From Halalkalicoccus sp. CGA53 (GTDB lineage: Archaea > Halobacteriota > Halobacteria > Halobacteriales > Halalkalicoccaceae): a stretch of DNA of 64,000 nt. The translations under genes were made by a program, and so were the position numbers. This document shows positions 34,710-42,646 of this stretch, piece by piece. The stretch is from the NCBI RefSeq assembly GCF_036429475.1, contig NZ_CP144125.1:558001-622000 (forward strand), read 5' to 3'. Within the stretch, counting starts at the first letter, position 1. Each line of letters opens with the position of its first letter. The notes below the pieces were generated by a model. It was not told the origin of the DNA. It did not search any database and saw nothing but the letters and a program-made list of their open reading frames with translations.

Positions 34710-35045
34710 TCACTTCCGATGTATCAGTTCTAGAATCTCGTTTCGGGCGTCATCGGCGGTATCGAAGGTCTCGGCGTCGCTTGTAGCGAGTACCTCGTCG
34801 AGAGATGTCCACCCCTCCTGTGTTTCGACCTCCCGGTCGCCATATGCGCTGATCAATTCATCCGATGTCGTCGGATAGTCATGGGCATCAAGTATCCTAT
34901 CGAGCGTCCCGAGCTCTCTGTCTGGATCGTCGTGTATCGGTTCAGCTTCATCGCCTCGTTCGCGCGCCTCCTTGAGCTCGCGTTCTCGCTGACGTTGGTG
35001 CTCGTTATCGGCTTGCTTGTCACGGCCTCGTTTGTTGTCTGCCAT
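34710..35045 (-). CDS. DUF5789-like haloarchaeal protein
   Basis: A 111-residue charged protein: a Lys/Arg/Gln-rich N-terminus (NKRGRDKQADNEHQRQRERELKEARERGDEAEP), then LGTLDRILDAHDYPTTSDELISAYGDREVETQEGWTSLDEVLATSDAETFDTADDARNEILELIHRK. The second part resembles the DUF5789 family (related to DUF2795), widespread in haloarchaea with unknown role. A long hairpin-forming sequence lies 21 nt upstream of the start. Confidence 0.75.
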   Translation of the reverse strand: MADNKRGRDKQADNEHQRQRERELKEARERGDEAEPIHDDPDRELGTLDRILDAHDYPTTSDELISAYGDREVETQEGWTSLDEVLATSDAETFDTADDARNEILELIHRK

Positions 35046-35417
35046 CCATTACCCTAAAAGAGCAAGCGGGTTAACGGTGTGGTTGGAATCGGCCCAACCA
35101 CCAAGCTTCTCTGCTAACCCGCGTTACAGTATCGATTCCGTCATTATGTCTTCTGTAGTAATCGATCCAGGATGGTGGAAAACAGAGTATATGATCCGCG
35201 GTCGATTCAGGCGACGTTCTGTACACGATGTAACGTTAGGATTACCTCAGGTGTGTTTGGGACGAAGAAACGGGGAATGCACCTGTGAACTAAGCATTGT
35301 TATTTTTATCATGTCACATATGAACCTGTTTCCAATTCAACACGCTATATTTAGACGCAGTCAGCGTCTGTTGATTACGCGGGAAAGCATCTTTTGGCTC
35401 GGCCGTTAACGGTACAT
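35046..35417. other. Divergent intergenic region
   Basis: About 370 nt between the DUF5789-like gene and the Lrp-type gene. It holds the nested inverted repeat at 35066-35122 and AT-rich sequence with several possible TATA boxes; no coding region was recognised. Confidence 0.5.
35066..35122. repeat. Nested inverted repeat (possible structured RNA or operator)
   Basis: GCGGGTTA (35066-35073) pairs with TAACCCGC (35115-35122), and inside it TGGTTGG (35080-35086) pairs with CCAACCA (35094-35100) around a 7-nt loop. The two perfect stems are separated by asymmetric internal loops of 6 and 14 nt. It could be a binding site, part of a 5' leader of the DUF5789-like gene, or a small RNA. Confidence 0.55.
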
Positions 35418-35906
35418 ATGGCTCCCGATGAGATCGACAATGTAGACAAAGGAATCATCTACCTGCTGCAGCAGGACGCCCGGAAGCGAACAGTCGCCGA
35501 TATCGGTGAACAGGTCGGTGTCTCCTCCAGCACGGTCACCAATCGGATTGAGAGGCTACAAGAGCAGGGCGTTATCAAGGGGTATCACACAATCGTTGAC
35601 TACACGAAAGCTGGACTCAGTCATCATCTGCTTGTAACTGCGACAGTCCCTATTCCAGAGAGAGAAGAACTAGCGAATGAAATTATGGACATATCCGGTG
35701 TCGTAAGCGTGCGGGAATTGTTATCAAACGTAGCGAATCTGTCGTTAGAACTGGTTGGGCACAGCCAAGAAGACATAGAGGAGAGCCTTACAGAACTGGA
35801 TGCGCGGGGTGTTCATATAGAACGTGTAGAGATAATGAAACAGGAACGAGCCCAACCGTACAATCACTTTGGCCAAGAATTCGCTGAGGAGGATGATGTT
35901 GGTTGA
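35418..35906 (+). CDS. Lrp/AsnC-type regulator
   Basis: A 162-residue protein. The N-terminal winged helix reads DEIDNVDKGIIYLLQQDARKRTVADIGEQVGVSSSTVTNRIERLQEQGVIKGYHTIVDY, the classic Lrp pattern. A RAM/ACT-like effector domain follows (LLVTATVPIPEREELANEIMDISGVVSVRELLSNVANLSLELVGHSQEDIEESLTELDARGVHIERVEI). Cytosolic DNA-binding dimer or octamer; the ligand is unknown. ATG 35418 is chosen; the frame extends 24 nt upstream. It precedes a HalOD1 gene on the same strand by 78 nt. Confidence 0.88.
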   Translation: MAPDEIDNVDKGIIYLLQQDARKRTVADIGEQVGVSSSTVTNRIERLQEQGVIKGYHTIVDYTKAGLSHHLLVTATVPIPEREELANEIMDISGVVSVRELLSNVANLSLELVGHSQEDIEESLTELDARGVHIERVEIMKQERAQPYNHFGQEFAEEDDVG

Positions 35907-35955
35907 TTTCCAGACCGGTTTAAGTACCGCTGGTTATTGTTTAATATTCGACATG

Positions 35956-35961
35956 TTTAAG
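35956..35961 (+). promoter_or_regulatory. TATA box of the HalOD1 gene at 35985
   Basis: TTTAAG about 24-29 nt before ATG 35985, the spacing expected for a leaderless haloarchaeal transcript. It indicates that this gene has its own promoter apart from the Lrp-type gene. Confidence 0.5.
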
Positions 35962-35984
35962 AAGGTCGGTAGGCTATAGGAGAT

Positions 35985-36236
35985 ATGAGCACTATTACGG
36001 CCGAAGTAGCTGATGAAAGTTATATCACTCAGGCAGTAATTGGGTCGATTGCCGAAGCAGAAGGAACCGATCCGCTTGAACTCACTCCCCCTCTGTATGA
36101 AGTCATAGATCTCAGCGCTCTGGAGAGCCTCTTCACCGACGGCAAGACACTTGGAAAGGTCGTTTTCAACTACAACGATTACGAGGTCAGCGTGTTCTCT
36201 GATGGGTATATTTCGGTTGAAAACAACGGTGTATAA
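35985..36236 (+). CDS. HalOD1 output-domain protein
   Basis: An 83-residue HalOD1 protein: ITQAVIGSIAEAEGTDPLELTPPLYEVIDLSALESLF..KVVFNYNDYEVSVFSDGYISV. It is closer to the usual consensus than the copy at 33435. Stand-alone HalOD1 domains are taken as regulatory, with unknown partners. About 280 nt of non-coding sequence follow before the recombinase relic. Confidence 0.85.
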   Translation: MSTITAEVADESYITQAVIGSIAEAEGTDPLELTPPLYEVIDLSALESLFTDGKTLGKVVFNYNDYEVSVFSDGYISVENNGV

Positions 36237-36514
36237 CTGAATTCGATCTTCTGTAGCACATTATTGATGGATCGCCCTCTTGCGATTTTGCTCGCAGATC
36301 ACTGAATCGAGAACTGGCTAAAGAGCTGGTCACTCAACTGATTGTGGTTCTCCGTTTGAGCCGACGATCCGGATCAACAATCTCCGCTAGAAGAGCGAAC
36401 TGAATTTACTTACTGGTTGCCTTGGTTGAGCTGGTCAGATTAGAGCGCAATCGTATGCTGGAGTCAATCTCTCGATACAGTACTGAGTGATTTGCCAGCA
36501 CACCGATTATTGGG

Positions 36515-37242
36515 CTATCGGTGATGAGCTCGTCGGAGGGCATCAGCGGTTGCAGTCCCGGAAATCCGGATGTACTTCTGGGCTGTTGCAAGGTCGCTCC
36601 ACCCCATCAGTGCTTGGAGTAGGACGGGGGCGACGCCTTTGTACGCGTGGTGGCTGGCCGCGGTAGCACGCAGGCAGTGCGGATAGATACGACCAGTGGG
36701 TCGACTGTCGGCGACTTCCTGGACGCGTCGGTTGATCGTTGACCGCAACCGTGGGAAGCCATCGTTGCGATTCGCAAACCGCTCGACACAGAGCTCAATC
36801 CGCAGCGATAGGTCGAAGGGAATTGATCGAGCTGAGGCGACGGTCTTGGGGTGCTAACGGGAGGCGATGGCGTCGGCTTCAGTGAGCACGTCGTTATGGG
36901 CAGCTTCTTGCCGGGCCTGTCGCTAGCAGTATCCACACTCACAGGGCTCATGCCTTGGGATGCGGATGAGCTTACGATTCCAATCCACCAAGCGATCCGG
37001 AAGTGCGCGATTTCGCCGGCCCGAAGACCGAGGCGATCACTGAGCAGACAGATGAACCGCGCCTCAAAGTCCCTCGGGGCCGGTAGGTCCCAACAGGCCT
37101 CCAGTAGGAGGTCGAACTCGCGGTCGTTCAGAACATCCTCGTGGGAGTGACGGGTGGTCAACGCCTGACGATGCCGGTCAGCCCATTCATCATTCGACGT
37201 TTGGTGATGGTCCATCCAACCCTGACGAGGGGTCAGGAACAA
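36515..37242 (-). pseudogene. Tyrosine recombinase (XerC/D-like) relic, copy 1
   Basis: The N-terminal frame gives DHHQTSNDEWADRHRQALTTRHSHEDVLNDREFDLLLEACWDLP..FICLLSDRLGLRAGEIAHF. One missing base near 36988-36992 shifts the frame; the rest continues with two in-frame TAG codons (36923-36925, 36854-36856) and ends PHCLRATAASHHAYKGVAPVLLQALMGWSDLATAQKYIRIS..RRAHHR. The catalytic set is visible: R in GLRAGEI, HCLR, GW at the third-histidine position, and Y in QKYIRIS. It is dead by three lesions. A homologous copy with the same orientation lies at 45149-45859. Confidence 0.85.
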
Positions 37243-37280
37243 GGTAGTCCCGTCAGAATGTCGGCAACAAATAGCATACG

Positions 37281-37308
37281 TCCTGCATAGAGGGCGCGTA
37301 TCACGCAG
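37281..37308 (+). repeat. Palindromic island motif, copy 2
   Basis: CCTGCATA, GAGGGCGCG, then TATCACGCAG: the same centre as copy 1 (ATAGAGGGCGC is identical). It lies 39 nt outside the start of recombinase relic 1. Confidence 0.55.
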
Positions 37309-37528
37309 TCAAATTAACGATACATAGTAACTCCATCTTCGTAATTATCGTCGGGGTTGGACATTCGAAGAATTCCTGAATGGGTTTGCATAGATCCTGA
37401 TAGGGCCTCTTGACAAATCCTCTCAGCGAGGTCGTCATAGCTATCAAGTGGTGTCACTCACTTAATGAAAAGCCCAGTCCGTGTGAAAATGTCGTACGGT
37501 GATGTAGGCAGAGGCCTTATGAGGTACC

Positions 37529-37870
37529 ATGTCAGCCACCGATCTCGACGTGTGTCTCGAACTGGTAGCCGATCGACGCCGACGGAATCTCATTCATCAG
37601 CTCCGGCACAATGGCAACGGACTGACGACGATCGATACCCTGGTCGACCGATTGGACCGGGGGGAACAAGGTGTCAGTAAGGACCGGCCCCCGAATCGAG
37701 AGGAACTCGCCATCCAGGTGTACCATACCCACCTACCCAAGCTAGCCGATCACGGCGTCGTCGAATACGATCCCGAACGCGGAACCGTTCAGTATCTGTC
37801 CGACGAGCGACTCGAAGCCGTTGTGGACTCGCTCCCAGGGAAGTGCCGCGACCGGAGCCGTAACTCCTAG
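37529..37870 (+). CDS. DUF7344-type winged-helix protein
   Basis: A 113-residue predicted winged-helix protein: LDVCLELVADRRRRNLIHQLRHNGNGLTTIDTLVDRL, then NREELAIQVYHTHLPKLADHGVVEYDPERGTVQYLSDERLEAVVDSLP. This is the haloarchaeal DUF7344 pattern (A-x-RRR-x-L..L..L..LPKL-x-D-x-GVVEYD). Probably a transcription regulator or a DNA-binding partner. It is followed after 3 nt by an HTH-10 gene, a common pairing in haloarchaea. Confidence 0.82.
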   Translation: MSATDLDVCLELVADRRRRNLIHQLRHNGNGLTTIDTLVDRLDRGEQGVSKDRPPNREELAIQVYHTHLPKLADHGVVEYDPERGTVQYLSDERLEAVVDSLPGKCRDRSRNS

Positions 37871-37873
37871 ACC

Positions 37874-38533
37874 ATGGTCACGATAGTAGAACTCCAAATC
37901 CCAGCAACGGAGACACTGTTCGCGGAAGCCGTCGAGTGTGAACCATCTCTCGAACTGGAACTCGAACAGGTAGTAATGACGACGGGAATCCCGCTTCGAA
38001 TCCGAGGACCGTCGAGAGAAGACGTAGAGAGGGCTCTCAGTTCGACGAGGTCTATCGAAAGATACGATCTGATCTCGAATCACGACAAAGAGTGGATCTA
38101 CTCGATCCAGTGTGAGGAGGACTTTCAGATCTTGTCGTGGATCGTCGAGACAGGGGGAACGGTCCTCACAGCCACGCTTTCGGATGGGATCTGGTCGGTT
38201 CGATTGCGCTATACCGATCACGATAACGTCGAGGAGACAGTAAATCAGGTAAAGAGAAACGGTATAGAGATAGATATTACCGCGATCAGGAACATTTCAG
38301 GAGACGATCAAACTGAGGCCGGCCTCACGGATGAACAGTACGAAGCACTCAAGGTAGCGGTCGAATACGGCTATTTCGAGATTCCCCGACGGACTACTCT
38401 GATGGAGCTATCGGAACATCTCGATATCTCACATCAATCCCTTTCAGAGCGGCTCCGTCGCGCACAGAAAGGGTTACTGGCCACGAATTTACCCCAAGCA
38501 GGTACGGCTTCGGCTTCGGAAAGGGCCATCTAG
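37874..38533 (+). CDS. Bacterio-opsin-activator-type HTH-10 regulator
   Basis: A 219-residue regulator with the same architecture as the one at 33887: an N-terminal bat-type domain (MVTIVELQIPATETLFAEAVECEP..) and C-terminal HTH-10 with GLTDEQYEALKVAVEYGYFEIPRRTTLMELSEHLDISHQSLSERLRRAQKGLL near 160-210. It is coupled to the DUF7344 gene (3-nt gap). Its end overlaps the truncated TrmB relic on the opposite strand by 45 nt. Targets unknown. Confidence 0.88.
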   Translation: MVTIVELQIPATETLFAEAVECEPSLELELEQVVMTTGIPLRIRGPSREDVERALSSTRSIERYDLISNHDKEWIYSIQCEEDFQILSWIVETGGTVLTATLSDGIWSVRLRYTDHDNVEETVNQVKRNGIEIDITAIRNISGDDQTEAGLTDEQYEALKVAVEYGYFEIPRRTTLMELSEHLDISHQSLSERLRRAQKGLLATNLPQAGTASASERAI

Positions 38534-38782
38534 TGTCGCTTCAGACCTGAATTGCTTGGGCGACGATCGGAGAACGTCCATCGGCCCACGGTCGTGCAAT
38601 TCGTCGATGGCGTCGTACGCCCTGGTACGGGGCACCTCGGACACTTGGCTCACATCCCTCGCTGTTCCCGATCCAAGGCTTGCAAGTGCCACGTATGTCC
38701 GGGCGACATAGGTACTCAGCCCAAAGTGCTCGAGCTGCTCGATCGCAACGGACTGTGGGTCTTCGGAAGTATCGTTACTCAT
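38489..38782 (-). pseudogene. Truncated TrmB-family regulator (HTH only)
   Basis: Starts MSNDTSEDPQSVAIEQLEHFGLSTYVARTYVALASLGSGTARDVSQVSEVPRTRAYDAIDELHDRGPMDVLRSSPKQFRS, a TrmB N-terminal winged helix. After about 78 residues homology stops and the frame ends. The intact relative at 40861 continues for 190 more residues with an effector domain. The truncation runs into the convergent HTH-10 gene. It might still make a DNA-binding fragment, but it looks like a remnant. Confidence 0.7.
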
Positions 38783-38861
38783 CTATCTGGTGGGTGTCGG
38801 CCCCGCTCGAACCCATCACGCGAGGTGGCGGGTCAGCACGCAAACAGTAATGTGGTTGGGA

Positions 38862-38882
38862 CCATTCGTGTTCAGTTAACAC
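38862..38882 (-). repeat. 21-bp motif, copy A
   Basis: On the minus strand it reads GTGTTAAC followed by TGAACACGAATGG. It differs from copy D (40525-40545) at only two positions. It lies 80-100 nt upstream of the truncated TrmB start. Confidence 0.65.
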
Positions 38883-38932
38883 TACCAGTAATATTCGTCG
38901 GTCAGGCCTTGCGCCAAACTCACCAGGTGAAA

Positions 38933-38951
38933 GGCCGATTTCGGCCGTTTT
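38933..38951 (+). terminator. Hairpin followed by a T-run
   Basis: GGCCGA and TCGGCC pair around a TT loop and are followed by GTTTT. This looks like an intrinsic-type terminator on the plus strand; no plus-strand gene ends directly before it, so its purpose is unclear. Confidence 0.4.
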
Positions 38952-38995
38952 ATCCACCCGGTCAGAGCACGAGACTCGGCAATTTGCCACACAGG

Positions 38996-39016
38996 GTCTT
39001 AACCGGACACAAATGG
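38996..39016 (+). repeat. 21-bp motif, copy B
   Basis: Reads GTCTTAACC then GGACACAAATGG. It is inverted relative to copy A, with 113 nt between them. Confidence 0.55.
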
Positions 39017-39155
39017 ATCGGTGAGGTAAGCGTGTTTTCTACAACGACATTGCCGCACTGTTTAGCCTCTCAGAAGACCTTCACTGACGGACGGTGCAAA
39101 ACACTCGCACTTCGTATCCAGAGCGGTCGATGCCCGCCGAAACAAAGACGGATCG

Positions 39156-39989
39156 CTACCTTTTCCGTGCCTTGATCATGAACTCCCTGTCGCGATCGAT
39201 CAGTCGGCGCGACTCGAACCTGAGTCGCTCCAGCGTACCCTCTATATCGGACGGCACACCGCCATAATCCTCGACGGAGCGGCGACGCTCGCTCGATCGG
39301 TGGACCTCACAGTAGACGAGCCGGCAGCGATCGTCCACAAGCGCCTCTTCCATTCCCTCGATGACGAGTCCTTCAGCACCCTCGACGTCTATCTTGACGA
39401 CCGTTGGTGGCGGGATGTCGTCGTTTGCGATCAGTTCGTTCCCGGTTCGAGTTGGGACAGTTATCGCACTCTCTCCGGGATCGGTTGCGAGCGACGCTTT
39501 CCCATCCCATTCCGTACGCGAGAACCACTGGTTGTCGAACTGCGCGGTGCCGGAGTCGTTCGATAGCGCACAGTCCAGCACGAAAGGGTTGGCGTCATTG
39601 TACGCGAGATTGGTTCGAAGCCGCGTTAGATTATCCGGCAACGGTTCGAAGGCGACGACCTGGTCCTCGGGCAGGACGTTGACGGCGAAACAACTGTAGA
39701 GCCCAATGTGCGCGCCGACATCCCAGAACACATCATCGGACTCGAACTCTGAGAGAACATCCTCAAGCATCGGTGACTCAAGCCGGAGAGATCGGTGAAC
39801 GGTGCTCGCTTCGTCGGCAGTGCGGGTCGGAAACGTGGCGTTGACGCCATCAACTGTGACCGTCTGGGACCGACGAACGACCCAGTATGCATCGACCAGC
39901 CGCTTCGAAACGCGTCGCCTCCCCTTAACTCTCAAACTGCGTGCACCCTCATTACGAATGATCTGTATGGGACGGCGACCTACCCCCAT
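39156..39989 (-). CDS. FkbM-family SAM methyltransferase
   Basis: A 277-residue class I methyltransferase. The SAM site is DDVFWDVGAHIGLYSCFAVNVL near 85-105, then VVAFEPLPDNLTRLRTNL near 115 and the FkbM hallmark PPTVVKIDVEGAEGLVIEGMEEAL near 193-217. FkbM enzymes O-methylate sugars or lipids; in archaea they often go with surface glycan genes. No glycosyltransferase is adjacent here, which fits an isolated gene in an island. GC content is nearer to the core genome than that of its neighbours. Confidence 0.88.
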   Translation of the reverse strand: MGVGRRPIQIIRNEGARSLRVKGRRRVSKRLVDAYWVVRRSQTVTVDGVNATFPTRTADEASTVHRSLRLESPMLEDVLSEFESDDVFWDVGAHIGLYSCFAVNVLPEDQVVAFEPLPDNLTRLRTNLAYNDANPFVLDCALSNDSGTAQFDNQWFSRTEWDGKASLATDPGESAITVPTRTGNELIANDDIPPPTVVKIDVEGAEGLVIEGMEEALVDDRCRLVYCEVHRSSERRRSVEDYGGVPSDIEGTLERLRFESRRLIDRDREFMIKARKR

Positions 39990-40100
39990 AGATGAGTAGT
40001 CAACGAGATGCCGGATAAGTCTGAGTGGTTTCTCTCATCGCGTTCTAGATAGAGATCTATAAGCTACGAAAGCGATTCAATTTATTAGTTAATCTCTCAA

Positions 40101-40355
40101 CTATTCGGTATTGGAGGTTTCATACCCCAATTCTCGGATACTGATCATAATCCGCTCTTCGGCGAGTAAATCAACATCGTAATTGATGTTCGCTTCACCG
40201 CTTTCCTGGTCGATTTCCGTTCCCAATATCCCATCTACCTCCTCTAACGTTTCCTTGATAGCGTTCACATCGTCTTCGGATTCGATCCCCTGTATGACGA
40301 ACGACGCATTTCCTACAGCCATGATCCTGACTGTCCTCATACGCGCAAACGACAT
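40101..40355 (-). CDS. HMA-fold protein without the metal-binding cysteines
   Basis: An 84-residue protein (73 if ATG 40322 is used) with the beta-alpha-beta-beta-alpha-beta layout of heavy-metal-associated domains: ASFVIQGIESEDDVNAIKETLEEVDGILGTEIDQESGEANINYDVDLLAEERIMISIRELGYE. At the position of the usual GMTCxxC loop it has GIESEDD, so both cysteines are absent and copper-chaperone function is unlikely. It may be a structural or regulatory derivative. The 21-bp motif lies 35-55 nt upstream. MAVGNASF may be the true start. Confidence 0.65.
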   Translation of the reverse strand: MSFARMRTVRIMAVGNASFVIQGIESEDDVNAIKETLEEVDGILGTEIDQESGEANINYDVDLLAEERIMISIRELGYETSNTE

Positions 40356-40389
40356 AACGGCTCGTGTCTTGATTAGTAGTGATGTAGGT

Positions 40390-40410
40390 CCAGTCGTGTT
40401 CAGTAAAGGT
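40390..40410 (-). repeat. 21-bp motif, copy C
   Basis: On the minus strand: CCTTTAC followed by TGAACACGACTGG, 16 of 21 positions as in copy A. It sits directly upstream of the HMA-like gene. Confidence 0.5.
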
Positions 40411-40524
40411 CATGAGTCCCGAATTGTCGGGTTTCGGACTCCGACCCAAGTTGTTCAAATGGTCAGTTTCTCCCTCTAAGCTGATCGGTCCGGACTAACG
40501 TGTTACCTACGAATATTACTGGCA

Positions 40525-40545
40525 GTGTTATCCGAACACGAATGG
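40525..40545 (+). repeat. 21-bp motif, copy D
   Basis: Reads GTGTTATC followed by CGAACACGAATGG, 19 of 21 positions as in copy A. It lies about 315 nt upstream of the intact TrmB gene on the same strand. Confidence 0.65.
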
Positions 40546-40860
40546 GGTAGAACACAGCACCGAGTCGCGTGCTGGTAGAGTGATTGACCTCCGCCGCGTA
40601 TATCGGTATTTTGATTAATCGAGTGACCCTGGATATCGTCCCTACAACCGGTTTGACTACACTTGATAGTCCTATTCAAATGTTGTCACTGGAATTATCA
40701 CGGGTGGTAGTAGCCGTTCAGCGATTCGTTATCGACTTTCGCCACTCATCGATCGTGGCATACCTATCCTTACTTCGGGGTATGGGAGGAGTCCCAATAC
40801 CTATCCGCCACGGTGCGCTATCTCGAGTTAATTCCTGGGCTATCCAGGAGGTTGGGACAG

Positions 40861-41664
40861 ATGGATACGAACGCGAATTTGGAGGAAGCGATCGAGGTCC
40901 TTCAGCAACTCGGCTTGAAGGAGTACGAGGCGCGATGCTTCGTAGGGTTGTCACGCCTGCACAACGGGACGGCAAAGCAGCTCAGCGAGATGACCGATGT
41001 TCCGCGAACGCGGATCTACGACGCGATCCGGGTGCTGGAGGCACAAGGGCTGGTTGAGATTCAACATTCGAGTCCCCAGCAGTTTCGCGCCGTTCCGCTC
41101 GAGGAAGCGACCGAGACGCTCCGCGACCAGTACGAGGCCCGGGTCGAACGGCTTCACGATGCCCTGGACACGGTCGAGATCGTCGATACGGACGACGAGG
41201 AACCAGTCCAGCAGGTCTGGGCGATGTCCGGACGGGATGCGATCGAAAATCGGACGAACGACCTGATCGGGAAGGCCACGGACGAGATCGTACTCGTCAT
41301 CGGCGATGACTTACTCATGACACCGGACCTCGTGGACGCCCTCAACGAAGTCAGTAATGGAGCGGACCTGCTCGTCGGTGCGTTGAGCGATTCGCTCCAA
41401 GACGAGATTCAAATGGCTGTGCCCGACGCCACGACATTCATCTCGGGGCTCGAGTGGTTGCACGGTGAGAACGCTACAATGGACGATACGGCGATCGGTC
41501 GACTCCTCCTGATCGATCGATCGACGATCCTAGTGAGTTCGATCATACCCGACACCAAGAAGGAACAGGCGGTCTTCGGGGAGGGATTCGGGAACGGCCT
41601 CGTCGTGATCGCCCGTCGTCTCATGGCTCAGGGGCTATTACTCGCTCGTGATCCGGGTCCGTAA
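40861..41664 (+). CDS. TrmB-family transcription regulator
   Basis: A 267-residue regulator. The N-terminal winged helix is EEAIEVLQQLGLKEYEARCFVGLSRLHNGTAKQLSEMTDVPRTRIYDAIRVLEAQGLVEIQHSSPQQFRAVPLEEA. The rest is a PLD-like or sugar-sensing effector domain (IGKATDEIVLVIGDDLLMTPDLVDALNEVSNGADLLVGAL..). TrmB proteins sense sugars or other metabolites and control transport and metabolism; the ligand here is unknown. ATG 40861 has an AGGAGG at a 9-nt distance. A truncated relative lies at 38489. Confidence 0.85.
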   Translation: MDTNANLEEAIEVLQQLGLKEYEARCFVGLSRLHNGTAKQLSEMTDVPRTRIYDAIRVLEAQGLVEIQHSSPQQFRAVPLEEATETLRDQYEARVERLHDALDTVEIVDTDDEEPVQQVWAMSGRDAIENRTNDLIGKATDEIVLVIGDDLLMTPDLVDALNEVSNGADLLVGALSDSLQDEIQMAVPDATTFISGLEWLHGENATMDDTAIGRLLLIDRSTILVSSIIPDTKKEQAVFGEGFGNGLVVIARRLMAQGLLLARDPGP

Positions 41665-41677
41665 TCCCCCGGGATCG

Positions 41678-42067
41678 TCACCTGACAGAACTACTCTCTT
41701 CTTCACTTCCGCTCGTGTCACAGAGACGGGTTTCGAGTAACTGAAGTGTGAGATATTCTCCGTTGTCGATGGTGATTCGACACGTGCTATAGACGAACGA
41801 GAGTCGGCCTCCAATACGTGGCGTCCCATCACACCGGCAGGCGAACAAGACATCCAACGCTTCCGTATTGATGACGTTCGTCAGCGGTTGGAGGGACTGT
41901 GGTTTACGGCCTTCAACTGCGCCCACCGCCCGCACTACGGCCGTGCTCACTGTTTCGTCCGTACCTATCTCGTACTCCACATTGTGGTATAGCGCTGGAG
42001 AAGTAAACACGTATTGTATTTCACTCGAATAATCAAAACAACACTCGACCGAGCGTCGAGAGTTCAC
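41678..42067 (-). CDS. HalOD1 output-domain protein, divergent
   Basis: A 129-residue ORF whose residues 38-110 match HalOD1: TVSTAVVRAVGAVEGRKPQSLQPLTNVINTEALDVLF....GRLSFVYSTCRITIDNGEYLTLQ. The ~35 residues before it (SRRSVECCFDYSSEIQYVFTSP) do not look conserved, so the true start may be an internal GTG. It is convergent with TrmB (13 nt apart). It differs from the usual consensus at the end (TCRITID in place of GYxVxV). Confidence 0.65.
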   Translation of the reverse strand: MNSRRSVECCFDYSSEIQYVFTSPALYHNVEYEIGTDETVSTAVVRAVGAVEGRKPQSLQPLTNVINTEALDVLFACRCDGTPRIGGRLSFVYSTCRITIDNGEYLTLQLLETRLCDTSGSEEESSSVR

Positions 42068-42261
42068 TGTACGTTGTTCGCGTGTAACGATTGATGCTAG
42101 AAGTATCCGCGGTGGTGGTTAATCGAGACGTGTTGATTCTCCGTTTGATCGGGAAAGCGGTGCGTGATGTTAAAGGGCAAACGGGTAGAAGATCACGGGG
42201 GCTACGCAGTTCTATCGGTCGGATTTTCAGTGCAAATGGATTGAAAGAAGTGAGCCCCACA

Positions 42262-42289
42262 TGCTGAATAGAGCCTCTAAGTCTTGCAC
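42262..42289 (+). repeat. Palindromic island motif, copy 3 (half conserved)
   Basis: The left half TGCTGAATAGAG matches copy 1 exactly; the right half (CCTCTAAGTCTTGCAC) has diverged. Confidence 0.5.
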
Positions 42290-42329
42290 GCCCGTTCTGC
42301 CAGCTGCTGGATAAATCACGTGCAACGTG

Positions 42330-42352
42330 CAAGATACACAACGCGTATCTTG
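42330..42352. repeat. Perfect 8-bp inverted repeat
   Basis: CAAGATAC and GTATCTTG flank a 7-nt spacer. Possible operator between the HalOD1 gene and the M14 deacylase gene; no terminator T-run follows. Confidence 0.5.
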
Positions 42353-42646
42353 TACCAAATTCTAAACAAACCGAGACAGTCGAATCGGTTCGTATTGGTC
42401 ACGAGTGGAGACAGAGTTCAGTGGGGGTGACAGTGACGCTTTCGTGAACGCCAGGGGAGACATATGTGCTTAAACCAGAATCGGTCGATCGATTGTACCA
42501 ACGAGGTAAACTCGTCGGGATTTGTCGACTTTGTCAAGCAGGCATTGGCCGGTGCATAGAGATTACCGGAGAGCTCCATCACGACCTCCCGGACCGATCT
42601 GCCGGGATGTCTTTACCCGTTTCCACCCATATGTTACGGTTGTAGT

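Larger units (their letters stand above)
38783..39155. other. Regulatory region with motif pair and hairpin
   Basis: About 370 nt without a gene. It contains two outward-facing copies of a 21-bp motif (38862-38882 and 38996-39016) and a terminator-like hairpin at 38933-38951 between them. No coding region was recognised. Confidence 0.5.
40356..40860. other. Intergenic region with two 21-bp motif copies
   Basis: About 500 nt between the HMA-like gene and the intact TrmB gene. It contains motif copies C and D; a Shine-Dalgarno-like AGGAGG lies at 40846-40851 in front of TrmB. Short ORFs here lack coding character. Confidence 0.5.
42068..42646. other. Long intergenic stretch
   Basis: About 580 nt. 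It contains a palindromic island motif (42262-42289), a perfect inverted repeat (42330-42352) and a 31-codon ORF (42464-42559, MCLNQNRSIDCTNEV...) that may be a remnant. Nothing else was recognised. Confidence 0.45.

Noticed and set aside
38775-38990. 71-codon minus-strand ORF containing TEHEWSQPHYCLR and a similar one at 40195-40458
   Set aside because: The likeness between the two comes from the shared 21-bp non-coding motif, not from a protein family.
42464-42559. 31-codon ORF that might be the start of a transposase
   Set aside because: Too short to match to any insertion-sequence family by eye; noted only as a possible remnant.
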